64,000 nucleotides of DNA from Pigmentiphaga sp. (lineage in GTDB: Bacteria; Pseudomonadota; Gammaproteobacteria; Burkholderiales; Burkholderiaceae_B): the NCBI GenBank assembly GCA_023228945.1, contig JALOAI010000003.1:62001-126000 (forward strand), read 5' to 3'. Made by a program: the position numbers and the translations under genes. Shown piece after piece: positions 26,349 to 35,214 of this stretch. Under the pieces are notes generated by a model. That model worked only from the letters and a program-made list of their open reading frames with translations. It was not told the origin of the DNA and did no database searches. The stretch's first letter is position 1. Each line of letters begins with the position of its first letter.

Positions 26349-27428
26349 ATGAACATTACCGTCCTGGGTGGCGGCCATGGCAGCTACGCGGCAGCGGCCG
26401 ACCTGACGCATCACGGCCATCAGGTAACGCTGTGGCGACGCGACGCGGCCGCGCTGGCGGCGCTGGCTGAGGCGCCCGAGTTGACGATCGCGGATGCCGG
26501 TGGCGAAGCCACCGTGCGGTTGCATCACTGCACGGCGGATCTCGGCGCCGCCGTGGCCGATGCCGAGCTGATTCTGGTACCGCTGCCCGCTACGGCCCAG
26601 GACGACCTGGCGGCAGCGCTGGCGCCGCATCTGCGGGATGGCCAGGTGGTGTATCTCACCCCGGGCACATTTGGAGCCTACGTGATGGCGCGGCGAGTGC
26701 GCGACCTGGGCGGCCGGGCCGAGGTGGCGTTTGCCGAGACTGGCACGCTGCCGTATCTGGCGCGCAAGCACGGCGAGAACAAAGTCGCCATCACGACCCG
26801 GGCCACCCATTTGCCCACGGGGGTCTTTCCCGCGCGTCATACCGCCCACGCCCTGGCAGTGATCCAAAAGGCTTACCCCTGCGCCCATGCCGTGGAAGAC
26901 GCCTTGTCGGCGGCGCTGATGAACGCCGGCCCGGTGATTCATCCGCCCTTGATCCTCATGAATGCCGGTCCGCTGAATCGATCTCGCGACTTCGATATCC
27001 ACAACGAGGGTACGCAGCCGCTGGTACGCCGCGTGACGCATCGTCTCGATGATGAGCGCATGGCCGTTCGAGCCGCGCTGGGGTATGGCGAACCGCATTA
27101 TCCGTTGCGCGACCACTATGAGGGCAAGGACTGGATGTACGGGCCGAAGTCGCACTCCGGGCTGGTGCAAAGCGGCGATTGGCGCGAGCCGATCGATCTG
27201 ACCTCGCATCGCTATATGCGGGAGGACGTGGCCATGGGATTGGCGTTCATGGTGTCGGTGGCGGATTGGGCGCGAGTTCCAGTGCCTATCGCTCGCGGCT
27301 TGCTCAACCTGGGCGGTGCCGTGTGTGACGAGGACTTCGAGGATGGGCCGCGCAGTTGGCGCGGCCTAGGGTTGTCCGGTCATTCGATTGCCGACATGCA
27401 AAAGGAGCTGCAACATGGTTTCCATTGA
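26349..27428 (+). CDS. NAD/NADP octopine/nopaline dehydrogenase family protein
   Basis: This 359-residue NAD(P)-dependent dehydrogenase has an N-terminal Rossmann motif ITVLGGGHGSYAAAADLTHHGHQVTLW and a C-terminal octopine-dehydrogenase helical domain including the HPPLILMNAGPLNRS region (catalytic His expected there). Family members join or cleave amino-acid/keto-acid conjugates or oxidise related hydroxy compounds; the substrate here is unknown. The ATG at 26349 has AGGAG 6 nt upstream. It overlaps the next gene by 14 nt and so starts a three-gene operon with a 3-hydroxyacyl-CoA dehydrogenase and a Bug receptor, which points to a catabolic role. Confidence 0.82.
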   Translation: MNITVLGGGHGSYAAAADLTHHGHQVTLWRRDAAALAALAEAPELTIADAGGEATVRLHHCTADLGAAVADAELILVPLPATAQDDLAAALAPHLRDGQVVYLTPGTFGAYVMARRVRDLGGRAEVAFAETGTLPYLARKHGENKVAITTRATHLPTGVFPARHTAHALAVIQKAYPCAHAVEDALSAALMNAGPVIHPPLILMNAGPLNRSRDFDIHNEGTQPLVRRVTHRLDDERMAVRAALGYGEPHYPLRDHYEGKDWMYGPKSHSGLVQSGDWREPIDLTSHRYMREDVAMGLAFMVSVADWARVPVPIARGLLNLGGAVCDEDFEDGPRSWRGLGLSGHSIADMQKELQHGFH

Positions 27429-28449
27429 ACCCAAGCCTGCTTTCGGGCCGGGTGGCTCGCAACCACCCCTGATCGGGCTGCTGGGCGCTGGCCGGATGGG
27501 ACGCGGCATCGCGCTGGCCTTTGCTTTCGCCGGTCATCCCGCGGTGCTGATCGATATCAAGGAACGTCCGTCTGCCGACTTTGAACGCTTGCGCCAGGAA
27601 GCGCTGGACGAAGTGGCTGCAGGCCTGACGACCCTGGTAAGGATAGGCGCGCTGGCTGAGGAACACACCACGACCGTGGCGAGGCGAATCCAGGTCGTGG
27701 GGCGGGGCGATGCGCCAGCCGCCCTGGCGAGCGTCGAGATTCTGTTCGAGGGTGTGCCGGAAACCTTGGAGGCCAAGCGCTCGGCGTTCGAGTTCGCCTG
27801 CAGGCATCTTGGGCCGCAAGCGATTGTAGCCTCGACCACCTCGACCATTTTATCGACCGAGTTGGCGGGCATGGTGGCGGATCCGGGACGCTTCCTCAAC
27901 GCCCACTGGTTGAACCCGGCGTTTCTGATTCCCGTTGTGGAATTGTCGCCACATCAAGGGACTCGTGAAGACGTGGTGGCTGCGCTATCGGATTGCCTGC
28001 GCCGGCTGGGCAAGCGGCCGATCCGCTGCACGGCCACACCAGGCTACGTGGTGCCGCGTCTGCAATCCCTGATCATGAACGAGGCTGCCCGCATGGTGGA
28101 GGATGGCGTGGCCACGCCGGAGGCGATCGACGAGGCCATCCGATACGGCTTCGGCTTCCGGTACACCACCATCGGCGCGGTGGAATTCATCGATTTTGGC
28201 GGGCTGGACATTCTGTACCACGCCAACCGCTACCTCACCGACGCACTGGGCGAGCGCTATCGCCTGGCGCCCATCGTCGAGCGCTACATGGCGGAGGGCA
28301 GGCTGGGCCTGCGCTCCGGGCAAGGTTTCTACGACTACCCCGGCGCGGATGCAGAGGCCATGCGCACCGCCGTGCTGCAGCGGCAATACCACCTTTTGCA
28401 GTACCTGGATGCGGCGCCAAAGCTTGACGCGGCGCTGGCCTCCGATTGA
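27415..28449 (+). CDS. 3-hydroxyacyl-CoA dehydrogenase family NAD-binding protein
   Basis: This 344-residue two-domain dehydrogenase has the NAD fold LIGLLGAGRMGRGIALAFAFAG and the conserved HWLNPAFLIPVVELSPHQGT segment with the catalytic His. The C-terminal dimer domain has PGYVVPRLQSLIMNEAARMVEDGVAT and the late GLRSGQGFYDYPG. The subfamily includes 3-hydroxybutyryl-CoA dehydrogenase, L-gulonate dehydrogenase and L-carnitine dehydrogenase, so the exact substrate is open. AAAGGAG precedes the ATG, which lies inside the end of the previous gene (translational coupling). Confidence 0.87.
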   Translation: MVSIEPKPAFGPGGSQPPLIGLLGAGRMGRGIALAFAFAGHPAVLIDIKERPSADFERLRQEALDEVAAGLTTLVRIGALAEEHTTTVARRIQVVGRGDAPAALASVEILFEGVPETLEAKRSAFEFACRHLGPQAIVASTTSTILSTELAGMVADPGRFLNAHWLNPAFLIPVVELSPHQGTREDVVAALSDCLRRLGKRPIRCTATPGYVVPRLQSLIMNEAARMVEDGVATPEAIDEAIRYGFGFRYTTIGAVEFIDFGGLDILYHANRYLTDALGERYRLAPIVERYMAEGRLGLRSGQGFYDYPGADAEAMRTAVLQRQYHLLQYLDAAPKLDAALASD

Positions 28450-28481
28450 GTTCGCTCTCTACATCCAAACAGGAGTCGACT

Positions 28482-29459
28482 GTGAAGGTATCCCTGAAAT
28501 TGACGTTCTCCGTCATGTTGGCATGTTTGCCCCTGGCGTCCCACGCCAGCACGGCCTTTCCCACCGAGCCGGTGCACATCGTGGTGCCGTTTCCGCCCGG
28601 CGGACTCGCCGACAATCTGGCGCGCGGCATTGCCGATCGCCTCACGGCCAGATTCGGGCAGCCAGTGCTGGTGGAGAATCGGCCTGGCGGCAATACGGTG
28701 ATTGCCGCCCAGGCGGTGGCGCGGGCCAAACCCGATGGCCATACCTTGCTCATGGCCACCGATGCCACATTGTCGGTATTGCCGCTCATCTACGACAAGC
28801 TGCCTTTTGATCCGCAAAAGGATTTTCGGCCAGTCGTGCCGGTGGCCCAGGCAACGCCGTTCCTCGTGGTGTCGTCCGAAGTGCCGGCGACGACGGTGGA
28901 TGAGCTGGTGAAGCTCGCCGCCGAGAAGCCCGGCCACCTGAGCTATGGTTCGCAGGGGCAGGGCAGCAACGGGCATTTTTCGGGTGAACTGCTGAAGCAG
29001 CGCGCCAAGGTGGACATCACGCATGTACCGTACAAAGGCTTGGCGGATGCCATTGGCGCGCTGGTCGGCAACCATACCAGCATGACGTTCGCCAACGTCT
29101 ATCCCATGATTCCACACGTCGAGTCGGGAAGGCTCAGGCTCTTGGCTTATATGGGTGAGGAACGTTCGAGCCGCTACCCCGACATCCCGACGATTGCGGA
29201 GGTCGGCTACCCGGGATTGGAGTCGGTGGCGTGGTTTGGTCTGGTGGCGCCCGCCGGCACGCCACAGACTGTGGCGGATACGCTGGCGAGCGAGATCAGC
29301 GCCATCGTCCGGGATCCGGATTTTCGTGAGCGCTTCATCACCGGCGCAGGGCTCGAACCGGTGTCGATCTCCACGCCGGAGGCTTTTGCGGAGTATCTGG
29401 CGCGCGACCGCCAGAAGTATGAAGAGCGGGTTCGCCAGACCGGCATCAAGATTGAATGA
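28482..29459 (+). CDS. Bug-type tripartite tricarboxylate transporter substrate-binding receptor
   Basis: This 325-residue periplasmic receptor has a signal peptide ending SHA-S and the Bug (TctC/PF03401) pattern: FPTEPVHIVVPFPPGGLADNLAR, VENRPGGNTVIAA, HVPYKGLADAIGALVG, and PTIAEVGYPGLESVAWFGLVAPAGTP. It should bind a carboxylated small molecule for uptake, perhaps the substrate of the two upstream dehydrogenases. The start is GTG at 28482 with AGGAG 7 nt upstream; a TTG at 28446 is less likely. No TctA/TctB membrane genes are nearby, which is common for the many orphan Bug proteins of this family. Confidence 0.88.
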   Translation: MKVSLKLTFSVMLACLPLASHASTAFPTEPVHIVVPFPPGGLADNLARGIADRLTARFGQPVLVENRPGGNTVIAAQAVARAKPDGHTLLMATDATLSVLPLIYDKLPFDPQKDFRPVVPVAQATPFLVVSSEVPATTVDELVKLAAEKPGHLSYGSQGQGSNGHFSGELLKQRAKVDITHVPYKGLADAIGALVGNHTSMTFANVYPMIPHVESGRLRLLAYMGEERSSRYPDIPTIAEVGYPGLESVAWFGLVAPAGTPQTVADTLASEISAIVRDPDFRERFITGAGLEPVSISTPEAFAEYLARDRQKYEERVRQTGIKIE

Positions 29460-29545
29460 GTGGGGTCGGGCCGGAAGGGGCTCGTTCAGCGGCGGAGTCG
29501 TAGCAGGAGATGAGGTTTCAGGCGCGGCGAGGACATGCGAAGAAC

Positions 29546-29583
29546 GGCGGAGAAACTCCGGCCGAAAGGCCGGAGTTCTTCAC
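29546..29583 (+). repeat. Dispersed intergenic hairpin repeat, copy 2
   Basis: AACTCCGGCC and GGCCGGAGTT close a GAAA tetraloop (29554-29577), flanked by GGCGGAGA and CTTCAC. This is the most perfect hairpin of the five copies. It lies between the Bug gene and the IclR gene and could end transcription of the operon. Confidence 0.75.
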
Positions 29584-29641
29584 AGCCATCCTGGTTTAAT
29601 CTTAGGGACTTTGCCGAGATTGCCGCTTTTTCCCATCGCCC

Positions 29642-30394
29642 ATGAACAGCCTGCAACGCATGCTCGACGTCCTGACCCTGTTCACGCCGAGTCAACCCGT
29701 CATCGATGTCGAACTGATCTGTACAAAATTGAATTACACGCCCGCCAGCGCTTATCGCTACGTGCGTGAATTGTCGGACGCCGGCCTGCTGGTGCGCCTG
29801 CCGCGAGGCTATGCGGTGGGGCCGCGCGTGATCGAACTGGAGCGCCACATGACGCAGTTCGATCCCTTGCTGGCGGCCAGCACCGACCTCGTGGAAGGAC
29901 TGGTGGCCGAAACGGGACTCGAGTTGCTGATCAGCGAACGTTACGGTTCGAAGGTCATCAACATCCTGCAGTATTCGGGTCCCAACGAGCGGATCCTTCA
30001 TTTCGGCCGGGGCCAGCCGCTGGATTTATTTCGCAGTGCCACCGCCCGCGTCATTCTTGCTTATTTGCTGCCACGCCAACTGCGGCGATTGTTTGATCAG
30101 GCCGCTCCAGCGGAGCTGGAGCACGTGGGTAGCGATTGGAAGGTGTTCAATAAGTCCATGCTGCAAATTCGCAAAGCGGGGTACTGCGTGAGCGAAGGCG
30201 TGATCGATCCGGGCAACTGCGGCATCGCGGCGCCGATTTTCGACGAAAAACGGCGCATCCTCGGCAGCCTCACCTTGGCGGGCCGCGCCGAACGCTTTTA
30301 TGCAATCGAACGCGAGCATCTGGCGGGGCTGGTGATGGATGCCGCCAATGAAATCACCCGACGCATCGTTGCGCCGGAAACATCCGTGCCTTAA
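29642..30394 (+). CDS. IclR-family transcriptional regulator
   Basis: This 250-residue protein has a short N-terminal helix-turn-helix (VELICTKLNYTPASAYRYVRELSDAGLLVRLP, residues 22-53) and a C-terminal IclR effector domain (YCVSEGVIDPGNCGIAAPIFDEKRRILGSLTLAG). It follows the opine-dehydrogenase operon by 182 bp on the same strand and is the natural candidate to control it, with the ligand likely a pathway intermediate. Its start coincides with the canonical N-terminus. Confidence 0.85.
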   Translation: MNSLQRMLDVLTLFTPSQPVIDVELICTKLNYTPASAYRYVRELSDAGLLVRLPRGYAVGPRVIELERHMTQFDPLLAASTDLVEGLVAETGLELLISERYGSKVINILQYSGPNERILHFGRGQPLDLFRSATARVILAYLLPRQLRRLFDQAAPAELEHVGSDWKVFNKSMLQIRKAGYCVSEGVIDPGNCGIAAPIFDEKRRILGSLTLAGRAERFYAIEREHLAGLVMDAANEITRRIVAPETSVP

Positions 30395-30426
30395 CCGCAA
30401 AAAACGGGTGCCGGACGGGGGGCTGG

Positions 30427-32229
30427 CTAGCGCCCGGCCCCCGCCCGCCCCAACCGCGATTTGATCTGCGCAATCATGTCTTTGGCTCGCCCGGGATCGG
30501 CATACGTGCCTTGCGGGCCCATCGACATACGGGAGAGACCGGCCTGCGCCTCGAGGTCTTCGGGCAGTGGTGTCGCCAGGCACTCGAGCTCCCGTTGCGC
30601 CGGGGGCTGGTCCAGGAAGTAGCGGGCGACGGTAAGATCCACGCAATCGTTGTAGGGGTAGAGACTGTGCGTCATCTCGCCCGGCACATACAGCAGATGC
30701 GCGGCGGGGAGCAGCGCGAAGGTCTTGCGGGCGCCTTCGGCGTTGGTTGCGCCGTCGTATTGCGATTGGAGCATCAGGATCTGCGCATCTTGCAGGGCGC
30801 TGATGGCTGGTCGCCGCACGCTCTCTGGCCGGGTCCAGTACAGGCAGGAGCGGAAGTCATCGATGCCCGCCAGCGGATAGTCGCGATAAACCTGTGTTTC
30901 TTGGTCGGTCCACCACGACACGTCGGTGCTGGGCGGCGGCGTGTCGTTGCAGACCACGGCGGTATACACGGCGTCGTCACCCGCCAGTTTCAGGTCTTTG
31001 GGCAAGGTGTTTGTCCGCATCTTTTCCACCACGTTGTGCGCCTCGTCGCGCAACGTTTCGTTCCGGTCGGGGTCGGGGGAGAAGTCATGGGCTTCGACCA
31101 GGGCGCTCAGGCGTTCGAAGTCGCCGCCTTCCACGCCTGTCGGCAGACTCGAAACGAAGGCGCCCCGGCTTAACTCATTGCCTACGAGCAGCAGATTGAA
31201 GGTGGTTTCGGCCTCTGCGATGTTGAACAGCGGCGCATAAAGGAGACTGGACACCGCCTGCTGCACCGAGGGGTGAAGCTCGGCCGCCAGGCCGCGGATG
31301 GCGTCGGGATCATCGCCCAGTTCGAAGACATCCGGGTGGCGGGCGGCATACGGCGCAAGCACGTCGTTGAAGGCGCGGGTGAGGGCGGGGGGCTGCTGCA
31401 GATAGGCGTCGTGCAAGGTGGCGGTGTAGTCCACCGAACTATCGAGCAGCATGTGGCCCACTTTGTCGGGGAAGCGGCCGCCATACCAGAGCCCCAGCCA
31501 GGTGCCATACGACCAGCCGATGTAGTTGAGCCTGGAGTCTCCCATCAACTCGCGGATGAGATCCATGTCTTGGGCCGTGGACTCGGTGTTGATATGTGGC
31601 GTCAGGGGATTCTTGCGGCAGGCGTGGGCGATGAGTTCGGTATTCCGCAGCTGGAGCGCGATGTTCTCGGGGGTGCGGCCCGAGAGGCTGTTATCGGTAG
31701 GCAACAATTGTTCGCCGGATGCGCACAGCAGTTGGGTGCTGGATCCCACGCCGCGGGGCGAAAAGCCCACGAGATCGTAGGTGCGCAGCAGTTGTTGCTG
31801 CAGGCGTCCGGTTTCCGTGGCGTCGGTGCTATCCATCCAGAGGTTGCCGATATACAGCGGCATGGATAGCCCGTCTCCCCCGGGTCCGCCGGGATTGAAC
31901 AACAGGGCCTGGCGCTGGGCTCCGCCGTGCGCGGCGGCCACCCGCAGCACGGCCACCGAGAGGTCGCCGGCGCCAGGGTTGTCGTAGTCGATCGGTGCCC
32001 GAATGTCGGCGCATTGCACTCGATCACCCAGCGCCTGCGCCGCTTCCTGCTCGTCTTCGTCGAATCCCGTGGTATCGCAATCGCGCCATTGCACGATCTG
32101 GGTTCGGTAGGGCTGTAGCGGATCCGGAGGTTCCGGCGCCGCGGAATCGTCGCCGCCGCAGGCGGTGAGGGTCAACAAGGATAGACCGCCCGACACAAGG
32201 GCAAGGCGGGCGACGAGAGGCAAGGTCAT
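30427..32229 (-). CDS. Secreted lipoprotein alpha/beta-hydrolase (tripeptidyl-aminopeptidase type)
   Basis: This 600-residue protein has a lipoprotein signal (LSLLTLTAC) followed by GGDDSAAPEPPDP. An alpha/beta-hydrolase fold has oxyanion-region NPGGPGGDGLSMP and nucleophile elbow GWSYGTWLG (the serine). The TAP-like C-terminal domain has the acid in LMLQSQYDGATNAEGA and the histidine in GEMTHSLYPYNDC. Streptomyces-type relatives release tripeptides or act as esterases. The start at 32229 was chosen because the signal peptide begins there. It follows the dihydroorotase-like gene by 13 nt on the same strand and may be read with the pyr operon, though it is functionally unrelated. Confidence 0.85.
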   Translation of the reverse strand: MTLPLVARLALVSGGLSLLTLTACGGDDSAAPEPPDPLQPYRTQIVQWRDCDTTGFDEDEQEAAQALGDRVQCADIRAPIDYDNPGAGDLSVAVLRVAAAHGGAQRQALLFNPGGPGGDGLSMPLYIGNLWMDSTDATETGRLQQQLLRTYDLVGFSPRGVGSSTQLLCASGEQLLPTDNSLSGRTPENIALQLRNTELIAHACRKNPLTPHINTESTAQDMDLIRELMGDSRLNYIGWSYGTWLGLWYGGRFPDKVGHMLLDSSVDYTATLHDAYLQQPPALTRAFNDVLAPYAARHPDVFELGDDPDAIRGLAAELHPSVQQAVSSLLYAPLFNIAEAETTFNLLLVGNELSRGAFVSSLPTGVEGGDFERLSALVEAHDFSPDPDRNETLRDEAHNVVEKMRTNTLPKDLKLAGDDAVYTAVVCNDTPPPSTDVSWWTDQETQVYRDYPLAGIDDFRSCLYWTRPESVRRPAISALQDAQILMLQSQYDGATNAEGARKTFALLPAAHLLYVPGEMTHSLYPYNDCVDLTVARYFLDQPPAQRELECLATPLPEDLEAQAGLSRMSMGPQGTYADPGRAKDMIAQIKSRLGRAGAGR

Positions 32230-32242
32230 GGATTCACCGATA

Positions 32243-33535
32243 TCAGGAGCGCGCAAACACCACCTGGCCACCCACCAGGGTTTGCCGCACCTGGCCGGGC
32301 AACTCGTAGCCCAGAAAGGGCGTGTGCTTGCCCTGGCTCGTCAGGCTATCGGCGTCGACCCGCCACATGGCCTCGAGATCCACCAGCGCCAGGTCGGCCG
32401 TGCCGCCCAACACCAGGCGGCCGCAGGAGGCCAGCACGCCGCTGCCCAGTACCTGCGCCGGGCGCTGGGTGATCCGGGCCAGGGCCTGGACCAGCGGCGT
32501 CCCGGTTTCGGCCGCCCATTTGAGCGTGAGCGAGAGCAGCAGCTCCAGGCCGGTGGCGCCGGGCTCGGCTTCGCTGAAGGGCAGCAGCTTGCTGTCGTCG
32601 TCCACCGGGGTATGGTCGGAGCAGATGGCGTCGATGGTGCCGTCGGCCAGCGCGGCGCGGATGGCATCGCGGTCGCGCTGCGAGCGCAGCGGCGGGATCA
32701 GGCGGCAGTGCGCGTCGAAGTAGCCGATGTCGAGATCGATCAGGTGCACGTGATGGATGCCGACGTCGCAGGTGACCGGCAGGCCCTCGGCGCGGGCGCG
32801 GCGCACGAGCTCCAGCCCGGCGGCGCTGGACAGGCGGCACAGATGCAGGCGGGCGCCGGTGATGCGCTGCAGCTCGAATAGCGTGTGCAGGGCGATGGTC
32901 TCGGCCTCGGCCGGGATGCCCGCCAGGCCCAGGCGGGCGGCGTAGTGGCCGCTGGCGGCCACGCCGTCGCGCCCCAGCCACGGGTCTTGCGGCCGCAGCC
33001 ACAGGGAGTAGCCGAAGGTGTGGGCATACTGCATGGCCCGCAGCAGGACGTTGGTGTCCTGGAGCACGACTTCGGCCTGCGAGAACGCCACGCAGCCGGC
33101 GGCGGTGAGCTGACCCATCTCGGTGAGCCGTTCGCCCTTGAGGCCGATGGTCATGGCGCCCAGCGGGTAGAGGCGGGCCAGATTGAGCTGGCGGGCCCGA
33201 TGCTTGAGCATCTCGATCAGGCCGGGCTCGTCTAGCGTGGGGTCGGTGTCGGGCGGCAGCACCAGGCTGGTGACGCCTCCCGCCAGCGCGGCGTGCATTT
33301 CGGACTCCAGCGTGGCGCGGTATTCGAAACCGGGCTCACGCAGGCGGGCAGCAAGGTCCACCAGGCCCGGCAACACCGCCAGGCCGCTGGCGTCGATCGC
33401 CCGGTCGGGCGTGAAATCGGCCGGCGCCTGGCCCAGGCCGACGATGCGGTCGCCGGCGATGTAGATGTCGTGCGAGGCGTCCAGCCCGCTGGCGGGGTCG
33501 ATCACCCGACCGCCGCGAATGTGCAGCTTGATCAT
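32243..33535 (-). CDS. pyrX: Dihydroorotase-like protein lacking the zinc HxH motif (PyrC'/PyrX type)
   Basis: This 430-residue amidohydrolase-fold protein is homologous to class I dihydroorotase. The usual FIDxHVHLREPG motif reads LVDLAARLREPG, so both metal-binding histidines are lost; SDHTPVDDD is kept. This is the non-catalytic homologue that, in Pseudomonas, is needed only to assemble the aspartate transcarbamoylase dodecamer. It is encoded 16 nt after pyrB, as in those operons. A true PyrC must lie elsewhere in the genome. The LREPGFEYRATLESEMHAALAGGVTSLV region and NTLLR-like segment agree with the family. Confidence 0.88.
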   Translation of the reverse strand: MIKLHIRGGRVIDPASGLDASHDIYIAGDRIVGLGQAPADFTPDRAIDASGLAVLPGLVDLAARLREPGFEYRATLESEMHAALAGGVTSLVLPPDTDPTLDEPGLIEMLKHRARQLNLARLYPLGAMTIGLKGERLTEMGQLTAAGCVAFSQAEVVLQDTNVLLRAMQYAHTFGYSLWLRPQDPWLGRDGVAASGHYAARLGLAGIPAEAETIALHTLFELQRITGARLHLCRLSSAAGLELVRRARAEGLPVTCDVGIHHVHLIDLDIGYFDAHCRLIPPLRSQRDRDAIRAALADGTIDAICSDHTPVDDDSKLLPFSEAEPGATGLELLLSLTLKWAAETGTPLVQALARITQRPAQVLGSGVLASCGRLVLGGTADLALVDLEAMWRVDADSLTSQGKHTPFLGYELPGQVRQTLVGGQVVFARS

Positions 33536-33551
33536 CGTGGAGAGTCCTGGC

Positions 33552-34508
33552 TTATTCGTTGCTGGCGCCGGCGACGATGCTCATGACCGCCATGCGCACC
33601 GCGATACCGAAGGTGACTTGCTTGAGAATCACGGCCTGCTTGCCGTCGGCCACCGCCGATTCGATCTCCACGCCGCGGTTCATGGGACCGGGGTGCATGA
33701 CGATGGCGTCGGGCTTGGCCAGGGCCAGCTTGGCCTGGGTCAGGCCGTAGTGCTTGAAATACTCTTGCGGCGAAGGCAGCAGGGCGCCGCGCATGCGTTC
33801 GTTCTGCAGCCGCAGCATGATCACCACGTCGGCGCCGCGCAAGCCTTCGGCCATGTCGTGGAAGACGCGTACGCCGAGATGTTCCAGACCACCGGGCAGG
33901 AGTGTCATGGGGCCGATGACGCGCACCTCGGGCACGCCCAGGGTGGTGAGGGCGAGGATGTCGGAGCGCGCCACGCGCGAGTGCATGACGTCGCCCACCA
34001 CCGCCACCGTGAGGTTGGTGAAGTCTTTCTTGAAGTGCCGGATGGTGTACATATCCAGCAGGCCCTGCGTGGGATGGGCATGCCAGCCGTCGCCGGCATT
34101 GACGACGTGCACGTGGGGGGCCACATGCTGGGCGATGAGGTGGGGCGCGCCGCTGGCCGAGTGTCGCACCACGAACAGATCGGCCTGCATGGCCGACAGA
34201 TTGCTGATGGTGTCGAGCAGGGATTCGCCCTTGCTCGCCGACGACGCGTTGATGTTGAGGTTATAGACGTCGGCGCTCAGGCGCTTGGCGGCGATCTCGA
34301 AGGTGGTGCGGGTGCGGGTGGAGTTCTCGAAGAACAGATTGAACACGCTTTTGCCGCGCAGCAGCGGCACCTTCTTCACGTCGCGCTCGGCCAGCGGCAC
34401 GAAGGTTTCGGCCGTGTCGAGGATGTGGGTGACGATGTCGCGCGGCAGTCCGTCGAGCGTGAGCAGGTGGGTGAGCTCGCCATGGCGGTTGAGTTGCGGG
34501 TTGCGCAT
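33552..34508 (-). CDS. pyrB: Aspartate carbamoyltransferase catalytic subunit
   Basis: This 318-residue enzyme condenses carbamoyl phosphate with aspartate, the committed step of pyrimidine synthesis. The carbamoyl-phosphate loop FFENSTRTRTTFEIAAKRL, the VRHSASGAP segment, HPTQGLLDMYTI and GDVMHSRVARSDI are intact, and the late HPGPMNRGVEI matches. The ATG at 34508 follows the pyrR stop by one base, and GGAGG lies 9 nt upstream within pyrR. With the inactive dihydroorotase next door, it likely forms the PyrB6-PyrC'6 complex. Confidence 0.95.
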   Translation of the reverse strand: MRNPQLNRHGELTHLLTLDGLPRDIVTHILDTAETFVPLAERDVKKVPLLRGKSVFNLFFENSTRTRTTFEIAAKRLSADVYNLNINASSASKGESLLDTISNLSAMQADLFVVRHSASGAPHLIAQHVAPHVHVVNAGDGWHAHPTQGLLDMYTIRHFKKDFTNLTVAVVGDVMHSRVARSDILALTTLGVPEVRVIGPMTLLPGGLEHLGVRVFHDMAEGLRGADVVIMLRLQNERMRGALLPSPQEYFKHYGLTQAKLALAKPDAIVMHPGPMNRGVEIESAVADGKQAVILKQVTFGIAVRMAVMSIVAGASNE

Positions 34509-34509
34509 G

Positions 34510-35016
34510 CTAGGCGGCCTCCAGCGTGAGGACGAAACGTGAATCATCCTGGCCCAGCACGATCTGCTGGCCGTCCGGCACCTCGAAGGTGGCCGCGCAC
34601 AGGCTGGCCGCCACCGGCAGCTGACGGCCGCCGCGGTCGATCAGCACCGCCAGCCGCACCGAGGCCGGGCGGCCGTAATCGAACAGCTCGTTGAGCGCGC
34701 CGCGGATGGTGCGGCCGGTGTAGAGCACGTCGTCGACCAGGATCAGATGGCGGCCCTCGACGTCGAAGGGAATGTCGGTGGGCTGGGTTTGATGGTGCAG
34801 GCCGATACGGTCGAAATCGTCGCGGTAGAGGCTGATGTTGAGGACGCCGGCGCGGCCGGGCAGGCCGAGGTCGGTTTGCAGGCGCTCGGCCAGCCAGGCG
34901 CCGCCGGACAGAATGCCGACCAGATGAACGGAATCGGCGGGATGTTGGGCCACGGCGGCGCCGACCTGGCGGCGCAACTCGCCGTAGAGCGCTTCGGCAT
35001 CGGGCAAAGGAGTCAT
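34510..35016 (-). CDS. pyrR: Bifunctional PyrR-type uracil phosphoribosyltransferase/regulator
   Basis: This 168-residue type I PRTase has PRPP loop LILVDDVLYTGRTIRGAL and the LVGILSGGAWLAERL pyrophosphate loop. In Gram-positives PyrR attenuates pyr transcription in response to UMP. In proteobacteria the protein is conserved beside pyrB, but RNA-binding regulation is less certain and it may act mainly in uracil salvage. It is followed by pyrB at 1 nt. The 198-bp gap upstream (35017-35214) has no convincing attenuator by eye. Confidence 0.9.
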   Translation of the reverse strand: MTPLPDAEALYGELRRQVGAAVAQHPADSVHLVGILSGGAWLAERLQTDLGLPGRAGVLNISLYRDDFDRIGLHHQTQPTDIPFDVEGRHLILVDDVLYTGRTIRGALNELFDYGRPASVRLAVLIDRGGRQLPVAASLCAATFEVPDGQQIVLGQDDSRFVLTLEAA

Positions 35017-35214
35017 GGGAGGCGGGCGAAAAAACGAGAGCGGGATGCGCGGCAGTGTACGACACGCGGGGCCGGCGTGGCGGAGAGAGTCCGGCCGGCG
35101 GGGCCGCGAGCCCGCCGGCGAGGCAAGGCGCGGGCCGCCGCGATGCCCCGAACCATGCGGAGGATCATGAGGGTGGCGGCAAGCGCCGGCCCTGCGGGCA
35201 GCGGGGCCCTGGCC

